64,000 nt of DNA from Bradyrhizobium sp. (GTDB lineage: Bacteria > Pseudomonadota > Alphaproteobacteria > Rhizobiales > Xanthobacteraceae). The stretch spans positions 1 to 64,000 of the forward strand of contig NZ_SSNA01000169.1 in the NCBI RefSeq assembly GCF_004799445.1, written 5' to 3'. Positions 1 to 7,424 of this stretch are shown here, piece after piece. A program made the position numbers and the translations under genes. The first letter of the stretch is position 1. Each line of letters opens with the position of its first letter. Under the pieces are notes generated by a model, which was not told the origin of the DNA, searched no databases, and saw only the letters and a program-made list of their open reading frames with translations.

Positions 1-8
1 GGACTGGA

Positions 9-83
9 TGGTGGGCGCGACAGGGATCGAACCTGTGACCCCCTCGATGTCAACGAGGTGCTCTCCCGCTGAGCTACGCGCCC
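9..83 (-). tRNA. tRNA-Val (anticodon GAC)
   Basis: The minus strand folds into a complete 75-nt cloverleaf with an encoded CCA end. The acceptor stem pairs GGGCGCG with CGCGCCC, the D stem pairs GCTC with GAGC, and the anticodon stem pairs CCTCG with CGAGG around the loop TTGACAT, giving anticodon GAC for valine. The T arm is ACAGG-TTCGATC-CCTGT. It lies 3' of cpdR and is transcribed in the same direction, but it has its own likely promoter. Confidence 0.98.
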
Positions 84-108
84 TTAACCTGACGTGACGG
101 GTGGGGTC

Positions 109-137
109 CGTATATCGGCTCCAAAGCGGGCAGGCAA
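109..137 (-). promoter_or_regulatory. Probable sigma-70 promoter of tRNA-Val
   Basis: On the minus strand TTGCCT (132-137) is separated by exactly 17 bases from TATACG (109-114). This would start transcription near 102, about 20 bases before the mature tRNA 5' end. The spacing and -35/-10 resemblance are seen directly. Promoter function is inferred. Confidence 0.55.
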
Positions 138-141
138 CCCA

Positions 142-205
142 TAGCGTTTTCAAGCGAAGTGGGTGCCGGTTCGCGTCAAGAAAACGCGTCAAAACAAAAA
201 GCTAG
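142..205 (+). repeat. Dispersed intergenic repeat, copy A
   Basis: This stretch contains the blocks AGCGTTTTC, AGCGAAGTGGG, CCGGTTCGCGT and AAGAAAACGCGTCAAAAC. The same blocks recur in the same order, inverted, at about 56515-56582. The two copies are about 56 kb apart and both abut the 3' ends of unrelated genes (cpdR and the P-type ATPase). I recognise this as a common Bradyrhizobium intergenic repeat. No coding capacity is supported here. Confidence 0.7.
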
Positions 206-219
206 GCCAGATCCTGGCC
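191..219 (-). terminator. Possible intrinsic terminator of cpdR
   Basis: On the minus strand GGCCAG-GAT-CTGGCC (205-219) forms a tight hairpin followed by TAGCTTTTTGTTTTG. That is the arrangement of a rho-independent terminator about 20 bases past the cpdR stop codon. The T-rich tract is shared with the dispersed repeat beside it, so the repeat may supply the terminator. Confidence 0.5.
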
Positions 220-238
220 CAACAGGCTTTGGCCCTAT

Positions 239-598
239 TCAGGCCGCCAGCATCTTATTCACTTCGCTGACCAATTCGCGAAGATGGACCGGCTTCGACA
301 GCACTTTTGCATTTTTGGGCGCATCGGAATCGGAGTTCAGCGCCACCGCGGCAAAGCCGGTGATGAACATGATCTTGATGTCGGGATCGAGTTCCGAGGC
401 GCGGCGCGCCAGCTCGATGCCATCCATCTCGGGCATCACGATATCGGTCAGCAGCATCTCAAACGGCTCCTCGCGCAGCCTTTGATAGGCCGACATGCCG
501 TTATCATGCGGGGAAACCTGAAAACCGGCGTTTTCCAGTGCCTTGACCAGGAAGCGGCGCATGTCGTTGTCGTCTTCGGCGAGGAGGATTTTATGCAT
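239..598 (-). CDS. cpdR: Single-domain response regulator, CpdR family
   Basis: The 119-residue product is one receiver domain with no output domain. The acidic pocket is at D9-D10, the phosphoacceptor is D52 (LLTDIVMPEMDG), the conserved Thr is T80 (FITGF) and the conserved Lys is K102 (LSKP). In Caulobacter and rhizobia, CpdR is phosphorylated through the CckA-ChpT branch. Its unphosphorylated form steers ClpXP-dependent proteolysis during the cell cycle. The ATG at 598 was preferred over an upstream extension because it begins exactly at the receiver fold, as in homologues. Neighbours are tRNA-Val downstream and the divergent N-formylglutamate amidohydrolase. Family membership is strong; the exact ortholog name is inferred from length and near-complete match to the family pattern. 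Confidence 0.88.
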   Translation of the reverse strand: MHKILLAEDDNDMRRFLVKALENAGFQVSPHDNGMSAYQRLREEPFEMLLTDIVMPEMDGIELARRASELDPDIKIMFITGFAAVALNSDSDAPKNAKVLSKPVHLRELVSEVNKMLAA

Positions 599-900
599 GG
601 CGGTTGGTCGTAATCCCGTTTGGAGGATCAATCCGCTCACTAAGCCCGATAGAGGGTAAATTTCGGGTGAAAGGGAACGGCGTGCGGCCGGCGGTTGACG
701 GTGTTCTTTCTGGACCGGAACGCGCCTCGAATCAATGAAGCCGGGCATTTTCCGCTGGCAAGAGACGTTCCAGCCGGATCGCTGTTTTTTTCACTTGGCA
801 GATCGACCGCGATTACCGACAATGAGTCCTCATAAAAACTCCGGTTTTCTGGCAGGAATGACGTTTCCAGAACGGCGGTTTCGAGGGACGGCGCCCGACA
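599..900. other. Intergenic region between divergent cpdR and amidohydrolase genes
   Basis: About 300 bases separate two divergent start codons and must carry promoters for both. I found no convincing -35/-10 pair, repeat or RNA structure. Long antisense reading frames cross it, but they only reflect high GC. Confidence 0.4.
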
Positions 901-1788
901 ATGACCCTGTTTGACGGAGAACTGTCGCCGCCGTTCGAGATCGTGGAGCCGGCCGCCTGGCGGGCCCCGATCATTTTCAACTCTCCGCATTCCGGATCGG
1001 TCTATCCGGACGAATTCCTGAGCGCGTCGCGGATCGACCTTGCGGCGCTGCGCCGCTCCGAAGATTCGTTCATGGACGAGCTGATCGCCGGCTTGAGCGG
1101 GCGCGGCTTTCCGACCGTCAGCGTCAACTTTCCCCGCTCCTATGTCGACGTTAACCGCGAGCCCTATGAACTCGATCCGCGGATGTTCCTGGGGCGCTTG
1201 CCGAGCTTCGCCAATACGCGGTCGATGCGGGTCGCCGGGGGACTCGGCACCATCCCGCGGGTGGTCGGCGACGGCCAGGAAATCTACCGCGAGCGCCTCT
1301 CGGTCGACGACGCCCTGGCGAGGATCGAGGCGCTCTACAAGCCCTATCACCGCGCGCTGCGGCGGCTGATCAACAAGGCGCATCAGGCGTTCGGGACAGC
1401 GGTCGTGGTGGATTGCCACTCGATGCCCTCGATCGGCGTGTCGCGGGATGAGCCGCGGCGGCCGGACGTGGTCATTGGCGACCGCTACGGCACCAGCTGC
1501 GCACCGCTGCTCGCCGACGTGGTCGAGGAGACCATGAGCCGGCTCGGCTATTCGGTCGGACGCAACAAGCCCTATGCCGGCGGTTTCATCACCGAGCATT
1601 ACGGCAATCCGGCCTCGGGGCTGCATACCGTCCAGCTCGAACTCAACCGTGCGATCTACATGGACGAGCGGCGGCGCGAACGCAGCGCGCGGTTCGCGCA
1701 GGTGGCGAGCGATTTCGTGATCCTCGCCGAAGTCCTGGCCGCCGTTCCGCTCGACGATCTCGGGCCGTTCCAGGCGGCGGCGGAGTAG
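901..1788 (+). CDS. N-formylglutamate amidohydrolase family protein
   Basis: The 295-residue protein has the N-formylglutamate amidohydrolase (FGase) signature throughout. It has the early metal-binding NSPHSG motif near residue 30, the block SYVDVNREPYELD near 80, and VVDCHSMPS with D171 and H173, followed by a GGFITEHYG segment. Characterised members hydrolyse N-formyl-L-glutamate to formate and glutamate, the last step of one histidine-degradation route, but no other hut genes are visible here. Several rhizobial paralogues act on uncertain substrates, so the precise substrate is not proven. The gene is divergent from cpdR. A weak purine stretch precedes the ATG. Confidence 0.88.
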   Translation: MTLFDGELSPPFEIVEPAAWRAPIIFNSPHSGSVYPDEFLSASRIDLAALRRSEDSFMDELIAGLSGRGFPTVSVNFPRSYVDVNREPYELDPRMFLGRLPSFANTRSMRVAGGLGTIPRVVGDGQEIYRERLSVDDALARIEALYKPYHRALRRLINKAHQAFGTAVVVDCHSMPSIGVSRDEPRRPDVVIGDRYGTSCAPLLADVVEETMSRLGYSVGRNKPYAGGFITEHYGNPASGLHTVQLELNRAIYMDERRRERSARFAQVASDFVILAEVLAAVPLDDLGPFQAAAE

Positions 1789-1825
1789 ATCTCGCTTCAC
1801 CCAAGAGATAAATGACGGCTTCAAG

Positions 1826-1857
1826 AAAAAAGGGCCGCTTGAGTAAACAAGCGGCCC
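1826..1857 (-). terminator. Intrinsic terminator of the small RNA
   Basis: On the minus strand the perfect 9-bp stem GGGCCGCTT / AAGCGGCCC with an 8-base loop (1832-1857) is followed directly by TTTTTTCTTG. The T run is on the minus-strand 3' side, so it terminates leftward transcription and not the amidohydrolase gene. Confidence 0.85.
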
Positions 1858-1914
1858 AAGTCTAGGGAGGAAACGCCCAAGGAGGGCAGCGATAACGCCA
1901 AAGCGCTACCGCAC
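1826..1914 (-). ncRNA. Candidate small RNA with anti-Shine-Dalgarno CCUCC motifs
   Basis: The minus strand carries a self-contained transcription unit of about 89 nt: a good sigma-70 promoter, no believable reading frame, and a strong intrinsic terminator. The body has two CCTCC motifs (1881-1885 and 1866-1870). The first lies mostly in the loop of a small hairpin GCCC-TCCTT-GGGC (1875-1887). The second is the single-stranded TTTCCTCCC before the terminator stem. CCUCC motifs displayed in loops are the hallmark of the alphaproteobacterial anti-SD RNAs (alpha-r14, CcsR and UpsM, 'cuckoo' RNAs), which act on mRNAs or sequester targets. Assignment to that group is by motif and architecture only. 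Confidence 0.6.
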
Positions 1915-1920
1915 CGCACC

Positions 1921-1949
1921 AATATGCGACCGCGCTGCACAAAGTGCAA
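1921..1949 (-). promoter_or_regulatory. Sigma-70 promoter of the small RNA
   Basis: On the minus strand TTGCAC (1944-1949) and CATATT (1921-1926) are spaced by exactly 17 bases. This places the start of transcription near 1914 and yields an RNA ending at the terminator at about 1826. Upstream bases 1950-2243 are AT-richer than the flanks, and I could assign nothing else to them. Confidence 0.65.
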
Positions 1950-2243
1950 GGGCTTTTCACTCATTTCCAGTGCATAATGGGTAAGCTTTACACGCAGGCC
2001 CAAAGAAGCCCGGTCAAGCCATTTTCCATCATTATTTCAATTAATTGGGCGCCAAAACGGCGAACCGTACCCCGCCTGGATCGAAGGTTATCCCGGCGCT
2101 CTCGAATTCGTGATCGGGTGTGTCATCATAAAATACACCTTCGCGCCGGCTGATTCGAAAACGAAATAATCACGGCCAGGGCCCGGCGCGCGGTGCGTTA
2201 ACCGTGCGCAATTTGCAGGATTGCGCTAGGCAGGAGCCGCGAG

Positions 2244-3062
2244 ATGTTTCGCTCCCGCGCCATACCCCAAGGAACCGCCGTGACGGTCATCGATTTTACC
2301 GCCTTCATCGGCCGCCTTGCGACCGCCTCCGGTGAGACCATTCTGCCGTTCTTCAGGACGTCGCTCAGCATCGACAACAAGGGCGCGGCCCATGATTTCG
2401 ATCCGGTGACGGAGGCCGACCGCGCGGCGGAAGCGGTGATGCGCCGGCTGATCAAGGCCAACTTTCCCCAGCACGGCATCGTCGGCGAGGAATTCGGCAG
2501 TGAGCGCGAAGATGCCGAATATGTCTGGGTGCTGGACCCGATCGACGGTACCAAATCCTTCATTTCCGGCTTTCCGATCTGGGGCACGCTGATCGCGCTG
2601 TTGCACAAGGGCACGCCGGTGTTCGGCATGATGCACCAGCCCTTTATCGGCGAGCGCTTTTCCGGCGACAGCGGCTCGGCGCATTATTCCGGGTCGGCCG
2701 GGATGCGGAAACTGGCGGTGCGGCGCTGCGTGTCGCTGCAGGATGCGACGATGTTCACGACCAGCCCGCTATTGATGAACGCCGCCGACCGCGCCGCCTT
2801 CGGCCGCGTCGAACAAGCGGTGCGGCTGACGCGCTACGGCGGCGACTGTTACTCCTATTGCATGCTCGCCGCCGGACATCTCGATCTCGTGATCGAGACC
2901 GAACTGAAGCCCTATGACATCGCGGCATTGATTCCGATCATCACCGGCGCCGGCGGCGTCGTCAGCACCTGGGACGGCAAGCCGGCCCAAAGCGGCGGAC
3001 GCATCATCGCGGCGGGCGACCCGCGCGTGCATGAAGCCGCGATCAAGCTGCTCAATGGTTAG
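2244..3062 (+). CDS. hisN: Inositol-monophosphatase-fold phosphatase, probable histidinol-phosphatase
   Basis: The protein shows the Mg-dependent IMPase fold: DPVTEADRAAE, then GEEFG, then DPIDGTKSF (D98 from the first ATG), and the later GGDCYSYCMLAAGHLDLVIE block. Its length (272 residues from ATG 2244, 260 from GTG 2280) and the GGDCYSY sequence fit the HisN type, which dephosphorylates L-histidinol phosphate in histidine synthesis. Both starts have a Shine-Dalgarno: AGGAG 7 bases before the ATG, and AAGGA 6 bases before the GTG. The conserved fold begins at TVIDF, so the GTG may be the true start. The stop is 12 bases from the next gene, suggesting an operon. An inositol monophosphatase or CysQ-like role is a less likely alternative. 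Confidence 0.82.
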   Translation: MFRSRAIPQGTAVTVIDFTAFIGRLATASGETILPFFRTSLSIDNKGAAHDFDPVTEADRAAEAVMRRLIKANFPQHGIVGEEFGSEREDAEYVWVLDPIDGTKSFISGFPIWGTLIALLHKGTPVFGMMHQPFIGERFSGDSGSAHYSGSAGMRKLAVRRCVSLQDATMFTTSPLLMNAADRAAFGRVEQAVRLTRYGGDCYSYCMLAAGHLDLVIETELKPYDIAALIPIITGAGGVVSTWDGKPAQSGGRIIAAGDPRVHEAAIKLLNG

Positions 3063-3074
3063 GTCGGAGTTTGC

Positions 3075-4043
3075 ATGAGAGTTCCAGGCGCGCTTGCTAC
3101 CGGATTGTCCCTGCTGTGGCTGTCGGCATCGGTTGCAGCTGCGGAGTTTCCCGACCGAGCGATCCGGCTGATCGTGCCGTTTCCGGCCGGAGGCCCCAAC
3201 GACATCATCGCGCGGGTGATCGGCCAGCGCATGTCGGAACTGACCGGGCAGCCGGTGTTGATCGACAACCGCGGCGGACAGGGCGGCGTGCTTGGAACCG
3301 ACGCGGTGGCGAAGGCGAAACCGGACGGCTACACCATCGCGATTTCGAGCGCCGGTGCGCTCGCCATCAGCCCCACCATGGAGAAGGTCGCCTACGAGCC
3401 GCTGAAGGACCTGCAGGCCATCACCCTGGTCGCGAAGGTGCCGGAAATGCTGGTGGTCGCGACCAATGTTCCCGCCAAGAACATGAGCGAACTGGTCGCG
3501 CTGGCCAAGGCGCAGCCCGGAAAACTCAATTTCGCATCGTCCGGACCCGGCAGCCTGCCGCATCTGGCGGGCGAGCTGCTCAAGCTGACGGCGAAAATCG
3601 ACATCGTGCACGTGCCCTATCGGGGTGCGGCTCCGGCCGTCAACGATATGCTCGGACAGCAGGTCCAGATGGTGTTTCTCGATCTCCCGATCATCCTGCC
3701 GCAGATCAAAGCCGGCGGGTTGCGGGCGATTGCGATCGGCGCGCCGGAGCGCGCGCCCACGGCGATGGACGTGCCGACCACGGCCGAAGTCGGAATGCCG
3801 GATCTGCAGGCGGAAAACTGGTACGGCATGGTGGCTCCCGCCGGCACGCCGGCGGCGATCGTCGCCGCCCTGAACCGGATCGCGACCGAGGCGATGCGCG
3901 ATCCCGTCGTCAAGGAAAAGCTCGCCATTCAGGGCGCCACGCTGATCGGCGACAGCCCGGAGCAGTTTCACGCCTTCATTGCAACCGAGATCGAGAAATG
4001 GGCGAAAGTGATCAAGGACGCCGGCGTCGCCACCGAGAAGTGA
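3075..4043 (+). CDS. Bug/TctC-family periplasmic solute-binding protein
   Basis: The 322-residue protein has an N-terminal signal peptide (about residues 1-23, ending SVAAA) followed by the typical TctC start FPDRAIRLIVPFPAGGPNDI. Further family blocks follow, including IDNRGGQGGVLGTD, NFASSGPGSLPHLAGEL, VPYRGAAPAVNDML and the C-terminal PEQFHAFIATEIEKWAKVI. Such proteins bind small carboxylates for TctAB symporters, but no tctA or tctB is nearby, so it is an orphan binding protein like most rhizobial members. It follows hisN by 12 bases with GGAG before its ATG and is probably cotranscribed with it. Confidence 0.9.
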   Translation: MRVPGALATGLSLLWLSASVAAAEFPDRAIRLIVPFPAGGPNDIIARVIGQRMSELTGQPVLIDNRGGQGGVLGTDAVAKAKPDGYTIAISSAGALAISPTMEKVAYEPLKDLQAITLVAKVPEMLVVATNVPAKNMSELVALAKAQPGKLNFASSGPGSLPHLAGELLKLTAKIDIVHVPYRGAAPAVNDMLGQQVQMVFLDLPIILPQIKAGGLRAIAIGAPERAPTAMDVPTTAEVGMPDLQAENWYGMVAPAGTPAAIVAALNRIATEAMRDPVVKEKLAIQGATLIGDSPEQFHAFIATEIEKWAKVIKDAGVATEK

Positions 4044-4075
4044 TCTATCGAAGCACGATTTTTCGGAGACCCTTC

Positions 4076-4462
4076 GTGGACCTTCACCAATTCGCTAACG
4101 CGCTTCCTGCGATCAACAACATCTCTACAATCACCGCTATTGGATGCGTGTTTCCAACATATTTTCTTTATCTTCGCCCTCCGACCTATAGACGGATTTT
4201 GTCCTTGGGTATCCTCTGCGGCCTCGCGACGTTAGCGGTCGCGATCACGACGACATTCTTTCATCCGGCCCCAGCCCAGTATTCTCGATTTGCAGCGCTC
4301 TTTCCTGTTCTCGTTTTTTCGCCTCTCGTCATTGTATTGATCGCAATACAAACACGCATCAAACAGGTAACCCGCGTAGGTTTATGGAGCACGGTGGTCT
4401 TGGCATGTGTCGCTGCTGACTGGGTAGGAATTTATGTTTTTACTCTGGTTCTTCAACCGTAA
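4076..4462 (+). CDS. Small integral membrane protein of unknown function
   Basis: From a GTG at 4076 (GGAG seven bases upstream) a 128-residue frame runs to 4462. It contains about four hydrophobic segments: around ITAIGCVFPTYFLYL, LSLGILCGLATLAVAITTTF, FAALFPVLVFSPLVIVLIAI and VGLWSTVVLACVAADWVGIYVF. The sequence is clearly lower in GC than its neighbours and its codon use is atypical (many TTT, TAT and ATA-like codons), suggesting horizontal acquisition. An alternative GTG at 4040 would overlap the stop of the binding protein. The reading frame continues openly from a long frame inside the upstream gene, so only the portion after 4043 is credible. No family was recognised. Confidence 0.55.
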   Translation: MDLHQFANALPAINNISTITAIGCVFPTYFLYLRPPTYRRILSLGILCGLATLAVAITTTFFHPAPAQYSRFAALFPVLVFSPLVIVLIAIQTRIKQVTRVGLWSTVVLACVAADWVGIYVFTLVLQP

Positions 4463-4500
4463 GGGTCCGCCAACTGATCTGAAGCTTCATACGAACTCTC

Positions 4501-5391
4501 TTACCGCGCCGCTTTCCGCAAATGATCGACGAGAAGTTTGGCCGGCCTTGGCAGGGTCGCAAAACTGCGGGCGCAGATCACGAGCTTGCGGTTGGCCCAG
4601 GCGTCGTGGATCGTGAGGTGCGTGATCGGCATCGATCGCGCGCAACGTCTGGCGGCGGCCTCCGGCACCACGGCAATGCCGACACCTGCGCCCACCATCT
4701 GGCAGATCGCGTCGAAATCCCTCAAGCGCGCCCGGACCCGCAACCGCACCCCCAGCCGCGCCGCATGCTTGGCGATATGGACCTGGAGCGCGGTCGAATT
4801 GGTCAGTCCGACGAAATCGCGATCCGTCACCTCCGTAAAATCGATGCCGCGCCGATTGGCAAAATCGCCGCGCCGCGGTGCTACCAGCATCAAGCGGTCC
4901 TCGCTGAACAGGAATCGCTCGAAATTCTCGGGCACGGCGTGCTCGGCGGCAAAGCCGAGATCGGCCGCACCGCTGGCGATCGCCGCGACGATATCGGTGC
5001 TTTCGCGTTCCTCGACGTCGAGGCTGATGTCGGGATGTTCGCGCAGGAATCCCGCGAGCGCCTTCGGCAGGTGCTCCGATAGCCCGGAGGTGTTGGCGAG
5101 CAGATGCACGCTGGCCCTGACACCACTGGCGTAAGCGGCGAGATCGCCACGCATCATGTCGACATTGTGCATGATCAGCCGGGCGTGATCGCGCAGGCTT
5201 TCGCCGGCCGCGGTCAGCTCGATGCCGCGGCGGCGGCGCTTCACGAGCGCGACGCCGAGCGCGGCTTCCAGGCCCTTGATCCGGGCGCTTGCGGAGGCCA
5301 GCGCCAGATGGGCGCGCAGCGCGCCATGGGTAATGCTGCCCGAATCCGCCACCGCGATAAAGAGCTGCAGGTCAACCAGATCGAAACGCAT
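4501..5391 (-). CDS. LysR-family transcriptional regulator
   Basis: The 296-residue protein begins with a LysR winged helix-turn-helix (FDLVDLQLFIAVADSGSITHGALRAHLALASASARIKGLE in outline, about residues 2-65). A co-inducer-binding domain follows, with the HLPKALAGFLREHPDISLDVEER type opening near residue 100. It is divergent from the TauE-like exporter with a short intergenic region, the classic arrangement for a LysR protein controlling its neighbour. The inducer is unknown. The stop lies about 38 bases past the end of the convergent small membrane gene. Confidence 0.9.
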   Translation of the reverse strand: MRFDLVDLQLFIAVADSGSITHGALRAHLALASASARIKGLEAALGVALVKRRRRGIELTAAGESLRDHARLIMHNVDMMRGDLAAYASGVRASVHLLANTSGLSEHLPKALAGFLREHPDISLDVEERESTDIVAAIASGAADLGFAAEHAVPENFERFLFSEDRLMLVAPRRGDFANRRGIDFTEVTDRDFVGLTNSTALQVHIAKHAARLGVRLRVRARLRDFDAICQMVGAGVGIAVVPEAAARRCARSMPITHLTIHDAWANRKLVICARSFATLPRPAKLLVDHLRKAAR

Positions 5392-5487
5392 GGCGGATCT
5401 CTTTAGCCATCTGCCTTCGTCGTGGCCGAAGGCTTATTCAATAAGCTCCAGATTGTGCCGATCCGCCCGATCGGTCAATCTGGCGGC

Positions 5488-6243
5488 ATGTCCGAATCTC
5501 TCCTGCTTTTCATTACCGCGGCATTCCTGCTGGCGGGTTTCGTCAAGGGTGCGCTCGGGCTTGGCCTGCCGACGGTGTCGGTGGGCCTGCTCGCGGTCAC
5601 GATGCCGCCGGCGCACGCGCTCGCCCTCGTCATCGTGCCCGCGATTCTGACCAACATCTGGCAGACCTTCGTCGGCCCCTATCTGCGCGACATCATGCGG
5701 CGGCTGTGGCCGCTGCTGCTGGGTTTGGCTGTCGGCATCCGGTTGAACGCGGGATCGATGACCGGTCCCTATGCGCGCTACAGCACGATCGTTCTTGGCG
5801 TCCTGCTGATGATCTATGCGGTCATCGGCCTGCGCAAATTCGTCTTCAGCGTCGCGCGACGCGATGAAAAATGGATCGGCGCCATCATCGGCCTGATCAC
5901 CGGCGTCATCTCCGCGGCAACCGGCGTGCAGGTCATTCCGTCGATGCCGTACTTTCAGGCGATCGGCATGGAGCGGGACGAGCTGGTGCAGGCGCTCGGG
6001 GTGTTCTTCACCGTCGCGACCGTGGCGCTGGCGTTCAACCTCTCGAGCGCCGGACTGCTCGACGAATCGACCACGTGGCCCGGCGTCATCGCACTGGCGT
6101 GCTCGTTCACCGGCATGGCGGTCGGGCAAGCGGTGCGCTCGCGGATGCAGCCCGATGTCTTCCGCCACTGGTTCCTGATCGCGATGATCCTTCTCGGGAT
6201 CTATCTGTCAGGCAGCGCGATCTACAATCTCGCGCGGCCCTGA
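5488..6243 (+). CDS. TauE/SafE-family sulfite exporter-like permease
   Basis: The 251-residue protein is almost entirely hydrophobic, with about eight membrane segments. It shows the TauE/SafE hallmarks: an N-terminal GFVKGALGLGLPTV loop and a second-half GLITGVISAATGVQV loop. Members export sulfite, sulfoacetate or other organic anions. The ATG at 5488 was chosen over a start at 5422 because the leading 22 residues are polar and not conserved in type. A LysR gene divergent at 5391 is the probable regulator. Substrate is not inferable from sequence. Confidence 0.85.
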   Translation: MSESLLLFITAAFLLAGFVKGALGLGLPTVSVGLLAVTMPPAHALALVIVPAILTNIWQTFVGPYLRDIMRRLWPLLLGLAVGIRLNAGSMTGPYARYSTIVLGVLLMIYAVIGLRKFVFSVARRDEKWIGAIIGLITGVISAATGVQVIPSMPYFQAIGMERDELVQALGVFFTVATVALAFNLSSAGLLDESTTWPGVIALACSFTGMAVGQAVRSRMQPDVFRHWFLIAMILLGIYLSGSAIYNLARP

Positions 6244-6250
6244 TCGGCCT

Positions 6251-7198
6251 TCACCCGAACAGCGGCGTGCCCGGCACGAAGGCGTCGAACGCCGCCCAGA
6301 ACTGGGCGCGATAGCGGTCCTGCTCCTGCAGGATTTCGTGTTTGGCCCCGGCGATCACCAGATGCGAGCCGGCACGCAAATGATAGGCGAACTCCTCGAT
6401 CGCCGGCGTCGAGACCACGGTGTCGTTGGAGGCCGCCAGCATCAGGATCGGTTGACGAATCTCGAGCGGATAGTTCGCGGCACGAAAGCTGTGCATCGCC
6501 GTGAGCGCGGCATCGGCCCAGGCCACCGTCGGCGACGCGAGGCCCAGCGTCGGATCCTCCTCGAGAATGGCGGCGTTGCGGGCGTAGCGCACGGGGTCGC
6601 TGGTCAGGGGATTGTTGACGAACGACTCAGTGCCGGACAGCGCGTCACCGCCGCCGGGAATGTAGCGGCCGCCCAATCCCGCGAGCCGCAGGACGCGCAA
6701 CAGCGCGCGCGCCGGCAGCGAGGTTTGGTATCCGGGAAGATCGATCATCGGCGCCGACAGCACCATGCGGTCGAACCAGCGCTTGCCGGCATGGGCGACC
6801 CGCAGCATCACCGCGCCCCCCATCGAGTGCGCCAGCGCAAAATACGGCGGCGGGCAATCCGGCAGCACCACCTGCTGCACGAAGGTTTCGACATCCACTT
6901 CGAAGTCGGAGAAATTGCGGACATAGCCTTTGCGTGGATCGCGCAGCCGCCGCGACGAATGGCCCTGCCCGCGCCAGTCGATCATTGCCACCGCGAAGCC
7001 GCGATCGCGCAAATCGCGCACCGTCTCAAAATACTTTTCGATCGGCTCGCTGCGGCCGGTGAAGACGCAGACCGTACCCTTGCGGCCGGCGGGCGGCGCC
7101 CAGCGCGCAAACCGCAATTCCGCGCCATCCGGTGTCTTGATGGTGCCGGAGACGACGTTCTCCGGCACGGGATTGGCGGGGATCGAGACGAGCGACAT
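6251..7198 (-). CDS. Alpha/beta hydrolase, lysophospholipase/monoacylglycerol lipase type
   Basis: The 315-residue protein has the Hydrolase_4 (serine aminopeptidase S33) fold. It has an oxyanion-region VFTGRSEPIEKYFE near residue 45, then IDWRGQGHSSRR, the nucleophile elbow ALAHSMGGAV with the catalytic Ser, an Asp in ASNDTVVS, and the C-terminal His in AGAKHEI. This pattern matches PldB/YjfP-like lysophospholipases. The ATG at 7198 is preferred over a TTG at 7237. It converges with the TauE-like gene, leaving only 7 bases between stops. Confidence 0.86.
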   Translation of the reverse strand: MSLVSIPANPVPENVVSGTIKTPDGAELRFARWAPPAGRKGTVCVFTGRSEPIEKYFETVRDLRDRGFAVAMIDWRGQGHSSRRLRDPRKGYVRNFSDFEVDVETFVQQVVLPDCPPPYFALAHSMGGAVMLRVAHAGKRWFDRMVLSAPMIDLPGYQTSLPARALLRVLRLAGLGGRYIPGGGDALSGTESFVNNPLTSDPVRYARNAAILEEDPTLGLASPTVAWADAALTAMHSFRAANYPLEIRQPILMLAASNDTVVSTPAIEEFAYHLRAGSHLVIAGAKHEILQEQDRYRAQFWAAFDAFVPGTPLFG

Positions 7199-7273
7199 GG
7201 GCGGCGGACCGGCTAGGTGAAAAGGCCTGAAAATCAAGGGGCGGGCGTATCAAAAAGGGCGACGTCGCCTACT

Positions 7274-7301
7274 CTTGAACGCGTTTGGGCCCCTCCCATA
7301 T
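7274..7301 (+). promoter_or_regulatory. RpoH (sigma-32) type heat shock promoter
   Basis: CTTGAA (7274-7279) is followed after 15 bases by CCCATAT (7295-7301). This matches the alphaproteobacterial RpoH pattern of a CTTGAA-like -35 and a CCCATAT-like -10. Transcription would start near 7308, exactly where the first hairpin of the ROSE-like leader begins. Confidence 0.7.
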
Positions 7302-7308
7302 CACCTTC

Positions 7309-7424
7309 GTGCAGGCCGCTACCAGTGTTTCGGGAACCCCGAAGCGTAAGGCTGCACGATAGACGAAGGCCCGGCCCGATGGCGGGCGGGTTCACTTTAA
7401 CAGTCGCTCAATGGAGGACTACCC
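7309..7424 (+). promoter_or_regulatory. ROSE-type RNA thermometer in the hsp20 5' UTR
   Basis: The 116-nt leader folds into consecutive hairpins. A long one is closed by GTGCAG/CTGCAC around TTCGGG-AAC-CCCGAA. A second is CCCGGCCCG/CGGGCGGG (about 7370-7390). The last buries the ribosome-binding site: AGUC-G-CUC (7402-7409) pairs with GAG-GACU (7414-7420) around an AAUG loop, with a single bulged G at 7406. That bulged G opposite the GGAGG, within UCGCU, matches the conserved U(U/C)GCU of ROSE elements described for Bradyrhizobium small heat shock genes. Heat is expected to melt it and allow translation. Confidence 0.85.

Noticed and set aside
640..1824. Long antisense frame across the amidohydrolase gene (394 codons, minus)
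   Set aside because: It is a high-GC shadow of the N-formylglutamate amidohydrolase. It is extremely Arg/Asp/Gly-rich and has no domain.
1821..2003. 60-residue minus-strand frame
   Set aside because: It overlaps the small RNA promoter and terminator. The terminator hairpin would have to be coding. The RNA explanation is better.
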